NCBI RefSeq assembly: GCF_031455295.1
Contig: NZ_JAVDSL010000002.1
Location: forward strand, 529,285-593,284
DNA from: Leifsonia sp. 1010
Lineage (GTDB): Bacteria > Actinomycetota > Actinomycetes > Actinomycetales > Microbacteriaceae
Direction: 5' to 3'
DNA: 64,000 bases
In this document: positions 45,533 through 53,842 of the stretch, piece by piece
Layout of the letters: each line of letters starts with the position of its first letter
Position numbering within the stretch: the stretch's first letter is position 1
The notes under the pieces: generated by a model
Databases searched by the model: none
The model's input: the letters and a program-made list of their open reading frames with translations, nothing else
What the model was told of the DNA's origin: nothing
Program-made: the position numbers and the translations under genes

Positions 45533-45868
45533 TCAGGAGGCGACGCGCGGCCAGAGCAGGGCGCCGGCGACGTCGTCGCAGCCGTCGGGCAGACCGGTGT
45601 ACGACGCGGCGCCGGGATACGGCACCGTGCCCGGGTACGCCGGCGCTCCGGGATAGCCCGGCCGGCCACGGTACGGAGGGTCGGCGCGGGCGAACAGGCG
45701 GTCGCCGCGGACGGTCCCCAGATAGTCGCCCTCGGGCGTGACGGCATCGTCATCGCCCCAGGGGAACCATCCGATCCAGTCGCCATCGGGGTTGAAGAGG
45801 TCGCGGGAGGTCAGGTCGCTTCGGAACGCGATCCAGACCCCCTGGCTGTCGTGCAGGTAGACGGTCAT
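45533..45868 (-). CDS. Hypothetical protein with 4-fold beta-flower-like repeat
   Basis: Protein of 111 residues. The first ~60 residues consist of short repeating beta-like units (VWIAFRSDLTSRDLFNPDGD, WIGWFPWGDDDAVTPEGDYL) with conserved Trp/Asp/Gly, which resembles the 4-fold beta-flower domain. The C-terminal part is Tyr/Pro/Gly-rich (RPGYPGAPAYPGTVPYPG) and probably disordered. The function is unknown. It is divergent from the polymerase gene. Confidence 0.7.
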   Translation of the reverse strand: MTVYLHDSQGVWIAFRSDLTSRDLFNPDGDWIGWFPWGDDDAVTPEGDYLGTVRGDRLFARADPPYRGRPGYPGAPAYPGTVPYPGAASYTGLPDGCDDVAGALLWPRVAS

Positions 45869-45984
45869 CGTCGATCATGCCTTTCGGGTCGGCATCGTCG
45901 TTCCGTGAATTATCCTCAGCTGCGGGCGCGCACGCAAGCATTCCTGCGGCGATCTGTGTCGGCGGTCGCGGCGAGAATGGGAGG

Positions 45985-47712
45985 GTGCACATCCTCCTCG
46001 AGCGCGTCGGGCGCGGCGACGTCCGCGCGACGTGGCTCGATCCGTCGCGCGAGCGCGGCGCCGAGCGGAGCGAGACGCTCGCGCTCGACGCCCTGCCGGA
46101 GCTCGTGCGTGCGGAGGAGACGGGTGCGGGAGGCAGCGGCGATCGGCCGCGCTGGGTGTGGGATGACACGCGTGCCTGGTATCCGGCGCTCCTCTCCGCC
46201 GGGGTTCGGGTGGAGCGCTGCGTCGACCTGCGGCTCTGCCACGTGATCCTCCGCAACTCCACGCTGACCGCATCCACACCTCTCGCGCGTGCCGAGCCGG
46301 GCCCCTGGGATGTGGCCGTCGAGCCCGAGGCCGAGGCGCCTGCCGTGCACACCGCCCTCTTCGACTTCGACGAGGCCCTCTTCGATTCTGCGGAGCCGGC
46401 CGAGGCGGCGAACGCGACCACGCCATCCATTCGCGACGAGTTCGAGGCCCAGGAGCAGGCCGTCGCCGCCAGCGCCGACCCGCGCCGCCTGCGACTGCTG
46501 CTCGCGGCCGAGTCCGCCGGCGCGCTCATCGGGGTCGAGCTGCAGCACGCCGGTCTTCCGTACAGCGCGGAGCGGCACGACGAGCTGCTGACCGGACTGC
46601 TCGGCCCTCGCCCGGTATACGGGCGTCCGGCCGTACTGGAGACCCTTGCGCGAGAACTCCGCGACCAGCTGGATGCGCCCGACCTGAACCCGGACAGCCC
46701 ACCGGACCTGCTCAAGGCCCTGCAGCGCGCCGGCATCATGGCCACCTCCACGCGCTCGTGGGAACTCCGGCGCATCGAGCATCCCGTCATCGATCCGCTG
46801 TTGCGCTACAAGAAGCTGTCGCGGCTGCTGACCGCGAACGGATGGACGTGGCTCGACGCCTGGGTGCACGACGGGCGTTTCCGCCCGGACTACGTTCCCG
46901 GCGGCGTGGTGACCGGGCGCTGGGCGACGCGCGGAGGAGGCGCGTTGCAGCTGCCGCGGCAAGTGCGGGGCGCCGTCGTGGCCGATCCGGGCTGGAAGCT
47001 GGTGGTGGCGGACGCCGCCCAGCTCGAGCCGCGCGTGCTCACCGGGCTCTCCGGCGACCAGGCGATGGCCGCCGCCGGTCGGGGCAAAGACCTCTACGAG
47101 GGCATCGTCGCGTCCGGCGCCGTCGAAGCGCGCGCGCAGGCGAAGGTCGCCATGCTCGGCGCGATGTACGGGGCGACGACGGGGGAGAGCGGTCGGCTGA
47201 TGCCGCGACTCACGCGCGCCTTCCCGCGGGCCGTCCGACTGGTGGAGGAGGCCGCGCGGGCGGGGGAGCGCGGAGAGAAGGTCACGTCGCGGCTCGGCCG
47301 CAGTTCGCCGGTCCCGGGCGGCCGATGGGCGGCGGCTCAATCGGCGGCGTCGGCGTCCGATGCGACCGAGGCCGACGAACGGCGCGCCCGCAGCCTGTCC
47401 CGTGACTGGGGCCGATTCACCCGCAACTTCGTCGTGCAGGCCAGTGCCGCAGAGTGGGCGCTGTGCTGGATGGCCGAGCTCCGCAACCGCCTGACCGCTC
47501 TCGCTCCGGATGCACCGCTCACCGCATCCCCGCACCTCGTCTACTTCCTGCACGACGAGGTCATCGTGCACACCCCGGAGGCGCTGGCCGACGATGTCGC
47601 CGCGGCCGTGCATGCCGCGGCGGAGCAGGCCGGAAGACTGCTGTTCGGCGGATTCCCGGTGGAGTTCCCGGTGACGGCCGCGATCGTCGACAGCTACGCG
47701 GAGGCGAAATGA
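45985..47712 (+). CDS. Family A DNA polymerase-like protein (bifunctional 3'-5' exonuclease/polymerase type)
   Basis: Protein of 575 residues related to the polymerase domain of Pol I but with no 5' nuclease domain. Motif A is VVADAAQLEPRVLTGLSGDQ (Asp kept), motif B is AQAKVAMLGAMYGATTG, and motif C is YFLHDEVIVHTPE (Asp kept). The N-terminal ~200 residues take the place of the exonuclease domain, but the DEDD carboxylates are not clear. The GTG at 45985 comes 6 nt after GAGAAT; the upstream in-frame sequence looks non-coding. Such second polymerases are widespread in Actinobacteria and may act in repair; the role is not established here. Confidence 0.85.
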   Translation: MHILLERVGRGDVRATWLDPSRERGAERSETLALDALPELVRAEETGAGGSGDRPRWVWDDTRAWYPALLSAGVRVERCVDLRLCHVILRNSTLTASTPLARAEPGPWDVAVEPEAEAPAVHTALFDFDEALFDSAEPAEAANATTPSIRDEFEAQEQAVAASADPRRLRLLLAAESAGALIGVELQHAGLPYSAERHDELLTGLLGPRPVYGRPAVLETLARELRDQLDAPDLNPDSPPDLLKALQRAGIMATSTRSWELRRIEHPVIDPLLRYKKLSRLLTANGWTWLDAWVHDGRFRPDYVPGGVVTGRWATRGGGALQLPRQVRGAVVADPGWKLVVADAAQLEPRVLTGLSGDQAMAAAGRGKDLYEGIVASGAVEARAQAKVAMLGAMYGATTGESGRLMPRLTRAFPRAVRLVEEAARAGERGEKVTSRLGRSSPVPGGRWAAAQSAASASDATEADERRARSLSRDWGRFTRNFVVQASAAEWALCWMAELRNRLTALAPDAPLTASPHLVYFLHDEVIVHTPEALADDVAAAVHAAAEQAGRLLFGGFPVEFPVTAAIVDSYAEAK

Positions 47713-47779
47713 CCTCGCCCGCGGAATGCCCGAGTGTCGGAGTTGGTTGTCACCTCCGACCTGACCGAGGATGGAGACC

Positions 47780-48628
47780 ATGACCGACACCGCCGCTGCC
47801 GCTCCCACCGACCCGAACGCCGTCCTGGCCCGCTACCGCGCCCGCCGCGAACAGGCCGTGACCGCGCCGCAGGGCAACCTGGCGCTGGTGAACACCCAGT
47901 GGATCACCGGAGAGCCGGACTCGGAGCAGCCGATCTGGGGCGTCCCCGGTCTCTGGTCTCCGCTGCCCCAGGGCGAGTCGGGACTGAAGGTCACCGCCGC
48001 GGCGACCGACAACATCTTCGTCGACGACGTGCTGGTCGACGGCTCGGCGATCGTGCGCGGGAAGGACGACCCCAACCCCGGCAAGATCCGTTTCAGCGAC
48101 ACGGTCAGCGGGTTCGTCATCGCCAGCGAGGACGGCGACTACGCCCTCCGCGTGTGGGACGCGAACTCGGAGGCGATCCAGGAGTTCGGCTCCATCGACG
48201 CCTTCCCGTTCAACCCGGAGTGGATCATCCAGGCCGCGTTCACCCCGATCGAGGGTGGCAAGACGGTCGGCTTCGAGCACCTCAAGGACGACGGCGCGAC
48301 GCGCGACATGGTCATCCCGGGCGAGATCACCTTCACCAAGGACGGCGTCGACTACAACCTCGCCGCGTTCAAGGCCGGCCGCGCCCTCCAGCTCGTCTTC
48401 GCGGACACGACCAACGGCGACAGCACCTACTCGGTCGGCCGGTTCCTGTTCGTGGTGCCGAACGAGGACGGCACGGTCACGCTCGACTTCAACCTGGCCG
48501 TCCTGCCGCCGTGCGCGTTCAGCTACAACTTCAACTGCCCGCTTCCGCCGGCGCAGAACCGCTTCGCCGTGCCGATCGAGGCCGGCGAGAAGAACGTGCT
48601 CAACAAGCAGGGCGAGCTGCTGCACTAG
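47780..48628 (+). CDS. DUF1684 family protein
   Basis: Cytoplasmic protein of 282 residues of the DUF1684 family. Typical stretches are YALRVWDANSEAIQEFGSID, AFPFNPEWIIQAAFTP, and near the end FNLAVLPPCAFSYNFNCPLP and QNRFAVPIEAGEK. The family has no assigned reaction. The ATG at 47780 has ribosome site GGATGGAG; an earlier in-frame ATG at 47771 lacks one. A copy of the 109-bp repeat family follows the stop. Confidence 0.88.
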   Translation: MTDTAAAAPTDPNAVLARYRARREQAVTAPQGNLALVNTQWITGEPDSEQPIWGVPGLWSPLPQGESGLKVTAAATDNIFVDDVLVDGSAIVRGKDDPNPGKIRFSDTVSGFVIASEDGDYALRVWDANSEAIQEFGSIDAFPFNPEWIIQAAFTPIEGGKTVGFEHLKDDGATRDMVIPGEITFTKDGVDYNLAAFKAGRALQLVFADTTNGDSTYSVGRFLFVVPNEDGTVTLDFNLAVLPPCAFSYNFNCPLPPAQNRFAVPIEAGEKNVLNKQGELLH

Positions 48629-48656
48629 GTCGCGCTGCGGCCGCTGGGTCGGGCGC

Positions 48657-48764
48657 CTTCCGTCGGTAAAGTGCCTCGAATCTCCGACCCACCGCGGTGG
48701 GGATGGAGTTTCGGGCCCGAAGCCGCCGGAGCGCCGACGATGCGCGGCGGATCTCCGACGGAAG
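48657..48764. repeat. Solitary fourth copy of the inverted-end repeat
   Basis: CTTCCGTCGG at 48657-48666 and CCGACGGAAG at 48755-48764 bound a 108-bp element. It shares the ACCGCGGTGGGGATGGAGTT block and the GAATCTCCGAC block with the tandem units at 1584-1891, while the right half differs. It lies between convergent genes and ends 5 bp before the PadR stop. Confidence 0.88.
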
Positions 48765-48768
48765 CCGG

Positions 48769-49353
48769 CTAGTCGGCCGGGCTCGCCGCCGCCGTCTCGG
48801 CTGCCGGTCGGCGGCCGCGCCGCGGGCGCTCGGGGGAGCGCGGTTGTACCAGCGCGTCGGGATGCGACCGCAGCGTGGCCGCAACCTCGTCCAGCCACTC
48901 GATGGCGGCTTTCGCGCCGAGCTCGGCCGCGCGGTTCGCGGCGAGGAGGGCCCGCGAGTCCGCTTCGTGCGTGAGGTAGCGGATCTTCTCGGCGTAGGCG
49001 GCGCGATAGCCGTCGACCACGGCCAGCGCATCCACGCCCTCGAGGGACGCGGCGATCAGCACCTGGTCCTGCATCTCGTCCCAATCGGGGCGGCCGTCGG
49101 CGGGTGCGCCGCCGAGCCACACGGCTGCGGCCTCCCGTCCGGCCGCGGTCAGCTCGTAGAGCGGGAGGCCGTCGTCGGTGGCCCCCGCGGAAGCGACGAG
49201 ACCCTGATCCGTCATCCGGTCGAGCGTCGAATACACCTGGCCGGGATTGAGCTGCCGTCGGTGCGCCGCGCGGCAGAGGAACTCGCTCTGGAGCTGCGAG
49301 CCGTAGGCAGCGCCCTGCGTGAGGAGCGCGAGGAAACCGTTCTGGACCGACAT
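48769..49353 (-). CDS. PadR-family transcriptional regulator
   Basis: Regulator of 194 residues. The N-terminal winged helix-turn-helix is SVQNGFLALLTQGAAYGSQL, LNPGQVYSTLDRMTDQGLVA and GLPLYELTAAGREAA. The C-terminal helical region (about 95-160) is the dimerisation part seen in the PadR/Vinculin-like branch. ATG at 49353 was chosen because PadR homology begins at once; the longer frame upstream is not protein-like. No partner gene is adjacent. Confidence 0.88.
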   Translation of the reverse strand: MSVQNGFLALLTQGAAYGSQLQSEFLCRAAHRRQLNPGQVYSTLDRMTDQGLVASAGATDDGLPLYELTAAGREAAAVWLGGAPADGRPDWDEMQDQVLIAASLEGVDALAVVDGYRAAYAEKIRYLTHEADSRALLAANRAAELGAKAAIEWLDEVAATLRSHPDALVQPRSPERPRRGRRPAAETAAASPAD

Positions 49354-49540
49354 ACTCGGTATGCTATTCCGTCCGGTGTTCGCCCGGCGAGCGAATCGCC
49401 GAATCACAATCTTGTAACTTCCCGCGGTTCTCGGGCATAATCGTGGCAACGCGCGCGAGCGCTACCGCAACTTCACACGCCGAAGATTTCCATCCGTTCC
49501 TGGTCGTAGGGGAAGACGCACCAACGAACGGAGGAGAACC

Positions 49541-50044
49541 ATGTCGGCACACGTCGCTCGAGGGGTGCTCTACGTGCACTCCTCTCCCAGCGCGCTCTGC
49601 CCCCACATCGAGTGGGCGGCGGGTCGCGCCCTCGGGCGTGCAGTGAACTTCACCTGGGAGTCGCAGCCCGTGCTGAAGGGCTCCCAGCGCACGGAGTTCT
49701 TCTGGGACGGCCCTCCCGGCACCGGCGCGCGCCTCGCGTCCGCCCTGCGCGGCTGGGAGCACCTGCGCTACGAGGTGACGGAGGACGCCGGTCACGGCAC
49801 CGACGGCGGCCGGTGGATGCACACCCCCGACCTCGGCATCTTCTTCGCCCAGGTCGACACGGCCGGAAACATGGTCGTGCCGGAGGACCGCATCCGCTAC
49901 GCCATGGAGATCGCGGGCGCGAACGCGCTCGAACTGCACCGCGAGCTCCGGCTGGCCCTCGGTCAGGCGTGGGACGACGAACTGGAGCCGTTCCGGCACG
50001 CCCACGACGACACGTCGGTCATCTGGCTGCACAACGTCGGCTGA
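49541..50044 (+). CDS. DUF3145 family protein
   Basis: Protein of 167 residues of the actinobacterial DUF3145 family, starting MSAHVARGVLYVHSSPSALC and PHIEWAAGRALG. Conserved later parts are TEFFWDGPPGTGARLASALR and RIRYAMEIAGANALELHREL. In Streptomyces a DUF3145 gene also follows fabF. Its role in lipid synthesis is unproven. The ATG has a strong ribosome site (GGAGGAGAACC). It converges with fabF over a strong terminator. Confidence 0.9.
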   Translation: MSAHVARGVLYVHSSPSALCPHIEWAAGRALGRAVNFTWESQPVLKGSQRTEFFWDGPPGTGARLASALRGWEHLRYEVTEDAGHGTDGGRWMHTPDLGIFFAQVDTAGNMVVPEDRIRYAMEIAGANALELHRELRLALGQAWDDELEPFRHAHDDTSVIWLHNVG

Positions 50045-50102
50045 TCGCCGAACCGACTCCCGCGGCGGGCCTGGCACGGCCGCCCGCCTGCGGTGACACA
50101 GA

Positions 50103-50133
50103 GAAGGCCCCGCTCATCGTGAGCGGGGCCTTC
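50103..50133. terminator. Bidirectional terminator between DUF3145 gene and fabF
   Basis: GAAGGCCCCGCTCA and TGAGCGGGGCCTTC form a perfect 14-bp stem with loop TCG, between the two convergent stop codons. Short A/T ends on either side suit both strands. Confidence 0.88.
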
Positions 50134-50168
50134 CTGCTATCCGGTGCTTTCCGGTGCGCTGCGTCCGC

Positions 50169-51404
50169 TCAGTAGCTGCGGAACGCGGCGACCGCGTTGT
50201 GTCCGCCGAAGCCGAAGGAGTTGCTGATGACGAGCTGAGGTCCGTCGCCGAGCGGCTGCGGCTCGCTCTTCACCTGCAGCGGGATGGCCGGGTCCATCTC
50301 GGTGATGTTGATCGTCGGCGGGGCCTGACGGTCGCGGATCGCCAGGATGCTGAACACGGCCTCCAGCGCACCGGTGCCGCCGAGCAGGTGGCCGGTGGAC
50401 GCTTTGGTGGCCGACACCGGGATGCCGTGGACGCGCTCACCGAACACCTCGCGGAGCGCCACGTACTCGGACGGGTCGCCGACCGGGGTGCTGGTCGCGT
50501 GCGCGTTGATGTGGGTGACGTCGTCCGGCACGGCACCGGCGCGGTCGAGGGCGATGTGCACGGCGCGGCTGGCGCCACGGCCCTCGGGGTCGTTGGCCGT
50601 GATGTGGTACGAGTCGGCGGTCACTCCGCCACCGGCGAGCTCGGCGTAGATCCGGGCGCCGCGCGCGAGCGCGTGCTCCTCGGTCTCGAGCACCAGGCTG
50701 GCGGCACCCTCGCCCATGACGAAGCCGTCGCGGTCGACGCTGTACGGGCGGGAGGCGTGCGCGGGGTCGTCGTTGCGGCGCGAGAGCGCCTGCATCGACG
50801 AGAACGACGCGACGGTGATCGGGTGGATGGCCGACTCCGTGCCGCCGGCGATGACCACGTCCGCGAGACCCAGCTGCAGGTGCTCGTAGGCGTTGACGAT
50901 CGACTCGGTGCTGGAGGCGCAGGCGGAGGCGACGGTGCGGGCGTAGGCACGCGCCTCGAAGTGCATGGAGACCGCGGCCGATGCCGCGTTCGGCATGAGC
51001 ATCGGGACGGTCATCGGGAGGACGCGGCGCGGGCCGCGCTCACGCAGCGTGTCCCAGGCGTCGAGCAGCGTCCACACGCCGCCGATGCCGGTGGCGTAGT
51101 CGACACCGAGGCGCTCGGGGGCGACATCCGGACGGCCGGCGTCCTCCCACGCCTCCATGGCGGAGATGAGGGCGAACTGGCTGGACGGGTCGAGACGCTT
51201 GGCGACGGGACGCTCCAGCACCTCCTCCGGGCGCACCTTGGCCTCGGCGGCGAAGGTGACCGGCAGCTCGTACTGGGCGACCCAGTCGTGCTCGAGGGTG
51301 CGGGCGCCGGAGACGCCGGCGAGCAGGGCGCTCCAGCTCTCAGGGGCGGTGCCACCGAGGGGCGAGGACGCGCCCATACCGGTGACGACGATCTTCTTGG
51401 TCAT
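50169..51404 (-). CDS. fabF: Beta-ketoacyl-ACP synthase II
   Basis: Elongating condensing enzyme of 411 residues in type II fatty acid synthesis. It condenses malonyl-ACP with acyl-ACP. Catalytic Cys162 is in TVASACASSTESIV, and the two His residues are in HINAHATSTPVGD and KASTGHLLGGTGALEAVFS. The C-terminal SNSFGFGGHNAVAAF is a family hallmark. The ATG at 51404 follows AGGAGA at 10 nt. Last gene of the fasR-fabD-fabH-acpP-fabF series, with a 110-bp gap after acpP. Confidence 0.96.
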   Translation of the reverse strand: MTKKIVVTGMGASSPLGGTAPESWSALLAGVSGARTLEHDWVAQYELPVTFAAEAKVRPEEVLERPVAKRLDPSSQFALISAMEAWEDAGRPDVAPERLGVDYATGIGGVWTLLDAWDTLRERGPRRVLPMTVPMLMPNAASAAVSMHFEARAYARTVASACASSTESIVNAYEHLQLGLADVVIAGGTESAIHPITVASFSSMQALSRRNDDPAHASRPYSVDRDGFVMGEGAASLVLETEEHALARGARIYAELAGGGVTADSYHITANDPEGRGASRAVHIALDRAGAVPDDVTHINAHATSTPVGDPSEYVALREVFGERVHGIPVSATKASTGHLLGGTGALEAVFSILAIRDRQAPPTINITEMDPAIPLQVKSEPQPLGDGPQLVISNSFGFGGHNAVAAFRSY

Positions 51405-51514
51405 AACGGCAACTCTCCTGAATGAGGATGGCGGCGCTCGGTCAGAGCGCTGCCGCACGCGCGGGCGGCGACACGGTCGCGCGCCGCCCGCGCGGAAGAA
51501 TCCTGGCTCTGCGC

Positions 51515-51766
51515 CTAGGCGTTCTGCGCCTTGACGATGAACTCGACCGCGTCTCCGACGGTCTTGAGGTTCTTGACCTCCTCGTCGGGGATCTTGACGT
51601 CGAACTTGTCCTCGGCGTTGACCACGATGGTCATCATCGAGATCGAGTCGATGTCGAGGTCGTCGGTGAACGACTTGTCCAGCTCAACCGTGTCGGTCGC
51701 GATGCCGGTCTCGTCGTTGATGAGCTCGGCCAGGCCGGCAAGAACTTCTTCGGTGGACAATGCCAT
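51515..51766 (-). CDS. acpP: Acyl carrier protein
   Basis: Acyl carrier protein of 83 residues, acidic and helical. The phosphopantetheine Ser41 lies in DLDIDSISMMTIV (DSI rather than the usual DSL). It shuttles acyl chains between FabD, FabH and FabF. The C-terminus PDEEVKNLKTVGDAVEFIVK is typical. The ATG has AAGGAGAGAAAAACC as ribosome site. Confidence 0.96.
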   Translation of the reverse strand: MALSTEEVLAGLAELINDETGIATDTVELDKSFTDDLDIDSISMMTIVVNAEDKFDVKIPDEEVKNLKTVGDAVEFIVKAQNA

Positions 51767-51812
51767 GGTTTTTCTCTCCTTGAGGGGGGTGTCGTTGTGA
51801 CCGGGAAACAGT

Positions 51813-52817
51813 CTAGGGCAGCACGACGACCTGCGCGCCGAACACCAGACCGGCCCCGAAGCCGATCTGGAGCGCCAGGCCGCCGCTCAACTCCGGGTGT
51901 TCCTGGAGCAGTCGGTGGGTCGCGAGGGGGATGGATGCGGCGGACGTGTTGCCCGTCGTCTCGATGTCGCGGGCGATGGCGACGGTCTCCGGGAGCTTCA
52001 GCTGCTTGGCGAATTCGTCGACGATGCGCATGTTGGCCTGGTGGGGGATGAACGCGGCCAGCTGGTCGGGGGAGACCCCGGCCTCGTCGAGCGCCTGCTT
52101 GGCGACCTTGGCCATCTCCCAGACCGCCCAGCGGAAGACCGTCTGGCCCTCCTGGCGGAGGGTCGGCCACGGCTTCTCGCCGTCGCGGAACTCGAGGAGC
52201 GTGTTGCCCATCCCGACCGCGTCGGCCTTGGATCCGTCGGAGCCCCACACCGTCTTGGCGATTCCGGGGTAGTCGCTCGGGCCGATGACCACGGCGCCTG
52301 CGCCGTCGCCGAGCAGGAACGAGATGGTGCGGTCGGTCGGGTCGACGACGTCGGAGAGCTTCTCGGCCCCGACGACGAGCGCGTAGTGCGCCGCACCGGT
52401 GCGGATGAGCGCATCCGCCTGGGCCACCGCGTAGGCGTACCCGGCGCAGGCGGCGTTCATGTCGTACGCGGCTGCGGGATTGGCGCCGACGCGGTCGGCG
52501 AGCACGGCGGCGATGGACGGCGTCTGCTGAACGTTCGAGACGGTCGCGACGATGACGGCGTCGATCAGCTTCGGGTCGACGCCCGACTTCGCGATGGCCT
52601 CCTTCGACGCCTCGGTGGCGAGGTCGACGGCGAGCACGTCGCGGCCGGCGCGGGTGCGGGTGATGATGCCGGTGCGCTGCCGGATCCACTCGTCGGACGA
52701 GTTGATCGGGCCGACCAGATCGTCGTTCGGCACGACGTTCTCGCCGCGGGCGGCGCCGATCGAGAGGATGCGGGTGTACTGCGGGCCGTGCGACTGCTGC
52801 AGGGTGGGGTGGGTCAT
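51813..52817 (-). CDS. fabH: Beta-ketoacyl-ACP synthase III
   Basis: Enzyme of 334 residues that starts fatty acid synthesis by condensing an acyl-CoA primer with malonyl-ACP; actinobacterial forms often prefer branched primers. Catalytic Cys124 is in MNAACAGYAYAV, the His in FIPHQANMRIVDEF and the Asn in GNTSAASIPLA. The ATG at 52817 follows AAGGAGCTCCCCCG. It is 20 bp downstream of fabD. Confidence 0.96.
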   Translation of the reverse strand: MTHPTLQQSHGPQYTRILSIGAARGENVVPNDDLVGPINSSDEWIRQRTGIITRTRAGRDVLAVDLATEASKEAIAKSGVDPKLIDAVIVATVSNVQQTPSIAAVLADRVGANPAAAYDMNAACAGYAYAVAQADALIRTGAAHYALVVGAEKLSDVVDPTDRTISFLLGDGAGAVVIGPSDYPGIAKTVWGSDGSKADAVGMGNTLLEFRDGEKPWPTLRQEGQTVFRWAVWEMAKVAKQALDEAGVSPDQLAAFIPHQANMRIVDEFAKQLKLPETVAIARDIETTGNTSAASIPLATHRLLQEHPELSGGLALQIGFGAGLVFGAQVVVLP

Positions 52818-52837
52818 CGGGGGAGCTCCTTGCGGCC

Positions 52838-53758
52838 TTACGCGGCCTGGTCGATGAGGTCGAAGGCGGCCGGCAGGTCGTCGGGAGTCTTGATGGCGAC
52901 GGTCGGCACGCCCTTCAGGCCGCGCTTGGCGAGGCCGACGAGCGCGCCGGCGGGGGCGACCTCGATCAGGCCGGTGACGCCGGCCTCCTCGAAGGCCTTC
53001 ATGTAGAGGTCCCAGCGCACCGGCGACGAGACCTGGCCGACGAGGAGTCGCAGGAACTCGGCGCCGTCGGTCACCTCGGAGCCGTCCTTGTTGGTCCAGA
53101 GGCGCAGCGTCGGGTCGTTCGTCGTCAGGGTCGCGGCGAACTGCTCGAGCGTCGGCACGGCGGACGCCATGTACCGGGTGTGGAATGCACCGGCGACCTG
53201 CAGCGGGATGACGCGCGCGCGGGCCGGCGGGTTCTCGGCCAGCTGGGCCAGCGCATCCAGGGCGCCAGCGACGACGATCTGGCCGCCGCCGTTGTAGTTG
53301 GCGGGAGAGAGGCCCAGCTCGTCGAGGCGGGCGAGGAGCTCGGTCTCGTCGGCGCCGATCACGGCGCTCATGCCGGTCTGAGCCTCGGCGGCCGCGCGGG
53401 CCATGGCGGCGCCGCGCTCGCGCACGAAGGCGACGGCGTCGGTCTCGCTGAGGACACCGGCTCCGGCGGCCGCGGTGAGCTCGCCGACCGAGTGGCCGGC
53501 GATCCCGCCGACCCGGTCGCGGCGCCCGTCGGCGAACAGCGCGGAGAGCGTCAGCAGGCCGGCGGAGACGATGAGCGGCTGCGCGACCGCGGTGTCGCGG
53601 ATGGTGTCGGCGTCACTCACGGTTCCGTGCGCCACCAGGTCGATGCCGACCGCGTCGGAGATGCCGGTGAGCTGGTCGCGGAACGAGGACTCGCTGAGCC
53701 AGGGGTCCAGGAAGCCGGGGGTCTGGGATCCCTGACCCGGGCACACGATGACGATCAC
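52838..53758 (-). CDS. fabD: Malonyl-CoA:ACP transacylase
   Basis: Transacylase of 306 residues that loads malonyl groups on the carrier protein. The N-terminus is IVIVCPGQGSQTPGFLDPW, the active Ser90 is in GIAGHSVGELTAAAGAG, and the substrate His lies in VAGAFHTRYMASAV. The GTG at 53758 follows a CAGACT box at 7 nt, so translation may be leaderless from a promoter of its own. The preceding gene is a FasR-like regulator. Confidence 0.95.
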   Translation of the reverse strand: MIVIVCPGQGSQTPGFLDPWLSESSFRDQLTGISDAVGIDLVAHGTVSDADTIRDTAVAQPLIVSAGLLTLSALFADGRRDRVGGIAGHSVGELTAAAGAGVLSETDAVAFVRERGAAMARAAAEAQTGMSAVIGADETELLARLDELGLSPANYNGGGQIVVAGALDALAQLAENPPARARVIPLQVAGAFHTRYMASAVPTLEQFAATLTTNDPTLRLWTNKDGSEVTDGAEFLRLLVGQVSSPVRWDLYMKAFEEAGVTGLIEVAPAGALVGLAKRGLKGVPTVAIKTPDDLPAAFDLIDQAA

Positions 53759-53765
53759 GGTTTCC

Positions 53766-53771
53766 AGTCTG
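53766..53771 (-). promoter_or_regulatory. -10-like hexamer CAGACT for fabD
   Basis: On the minus strand CAGACT lies 7 nt before the fabD GTG, with no ribosome site in between. This suggests a separate leaderless transcript of the fab genes. Confidence 0.45.
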
Positions 53772-53830
53772 CCAATCTTCCGCCAGGCGGATGTGTCGGA
53801 TGGATACGAACTATTCGAAGATGCTTTGTG

Positions 53831-53842
53831 GTTGTCTACAAC
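53831..53842. promoter_or_regulatory. Candidate regulator site GTTGTCTACAAC in front of fabD
   Basis: A perfect inverted repeat GTTGT-CT-ACAAC lies directly after the fasR-like stop and about 73 bp before the fabD start. In Streptomyces FasR binds an inverted repeat in this same position. The match in sequence cannot be confirmed here. Confidence 0.4.
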
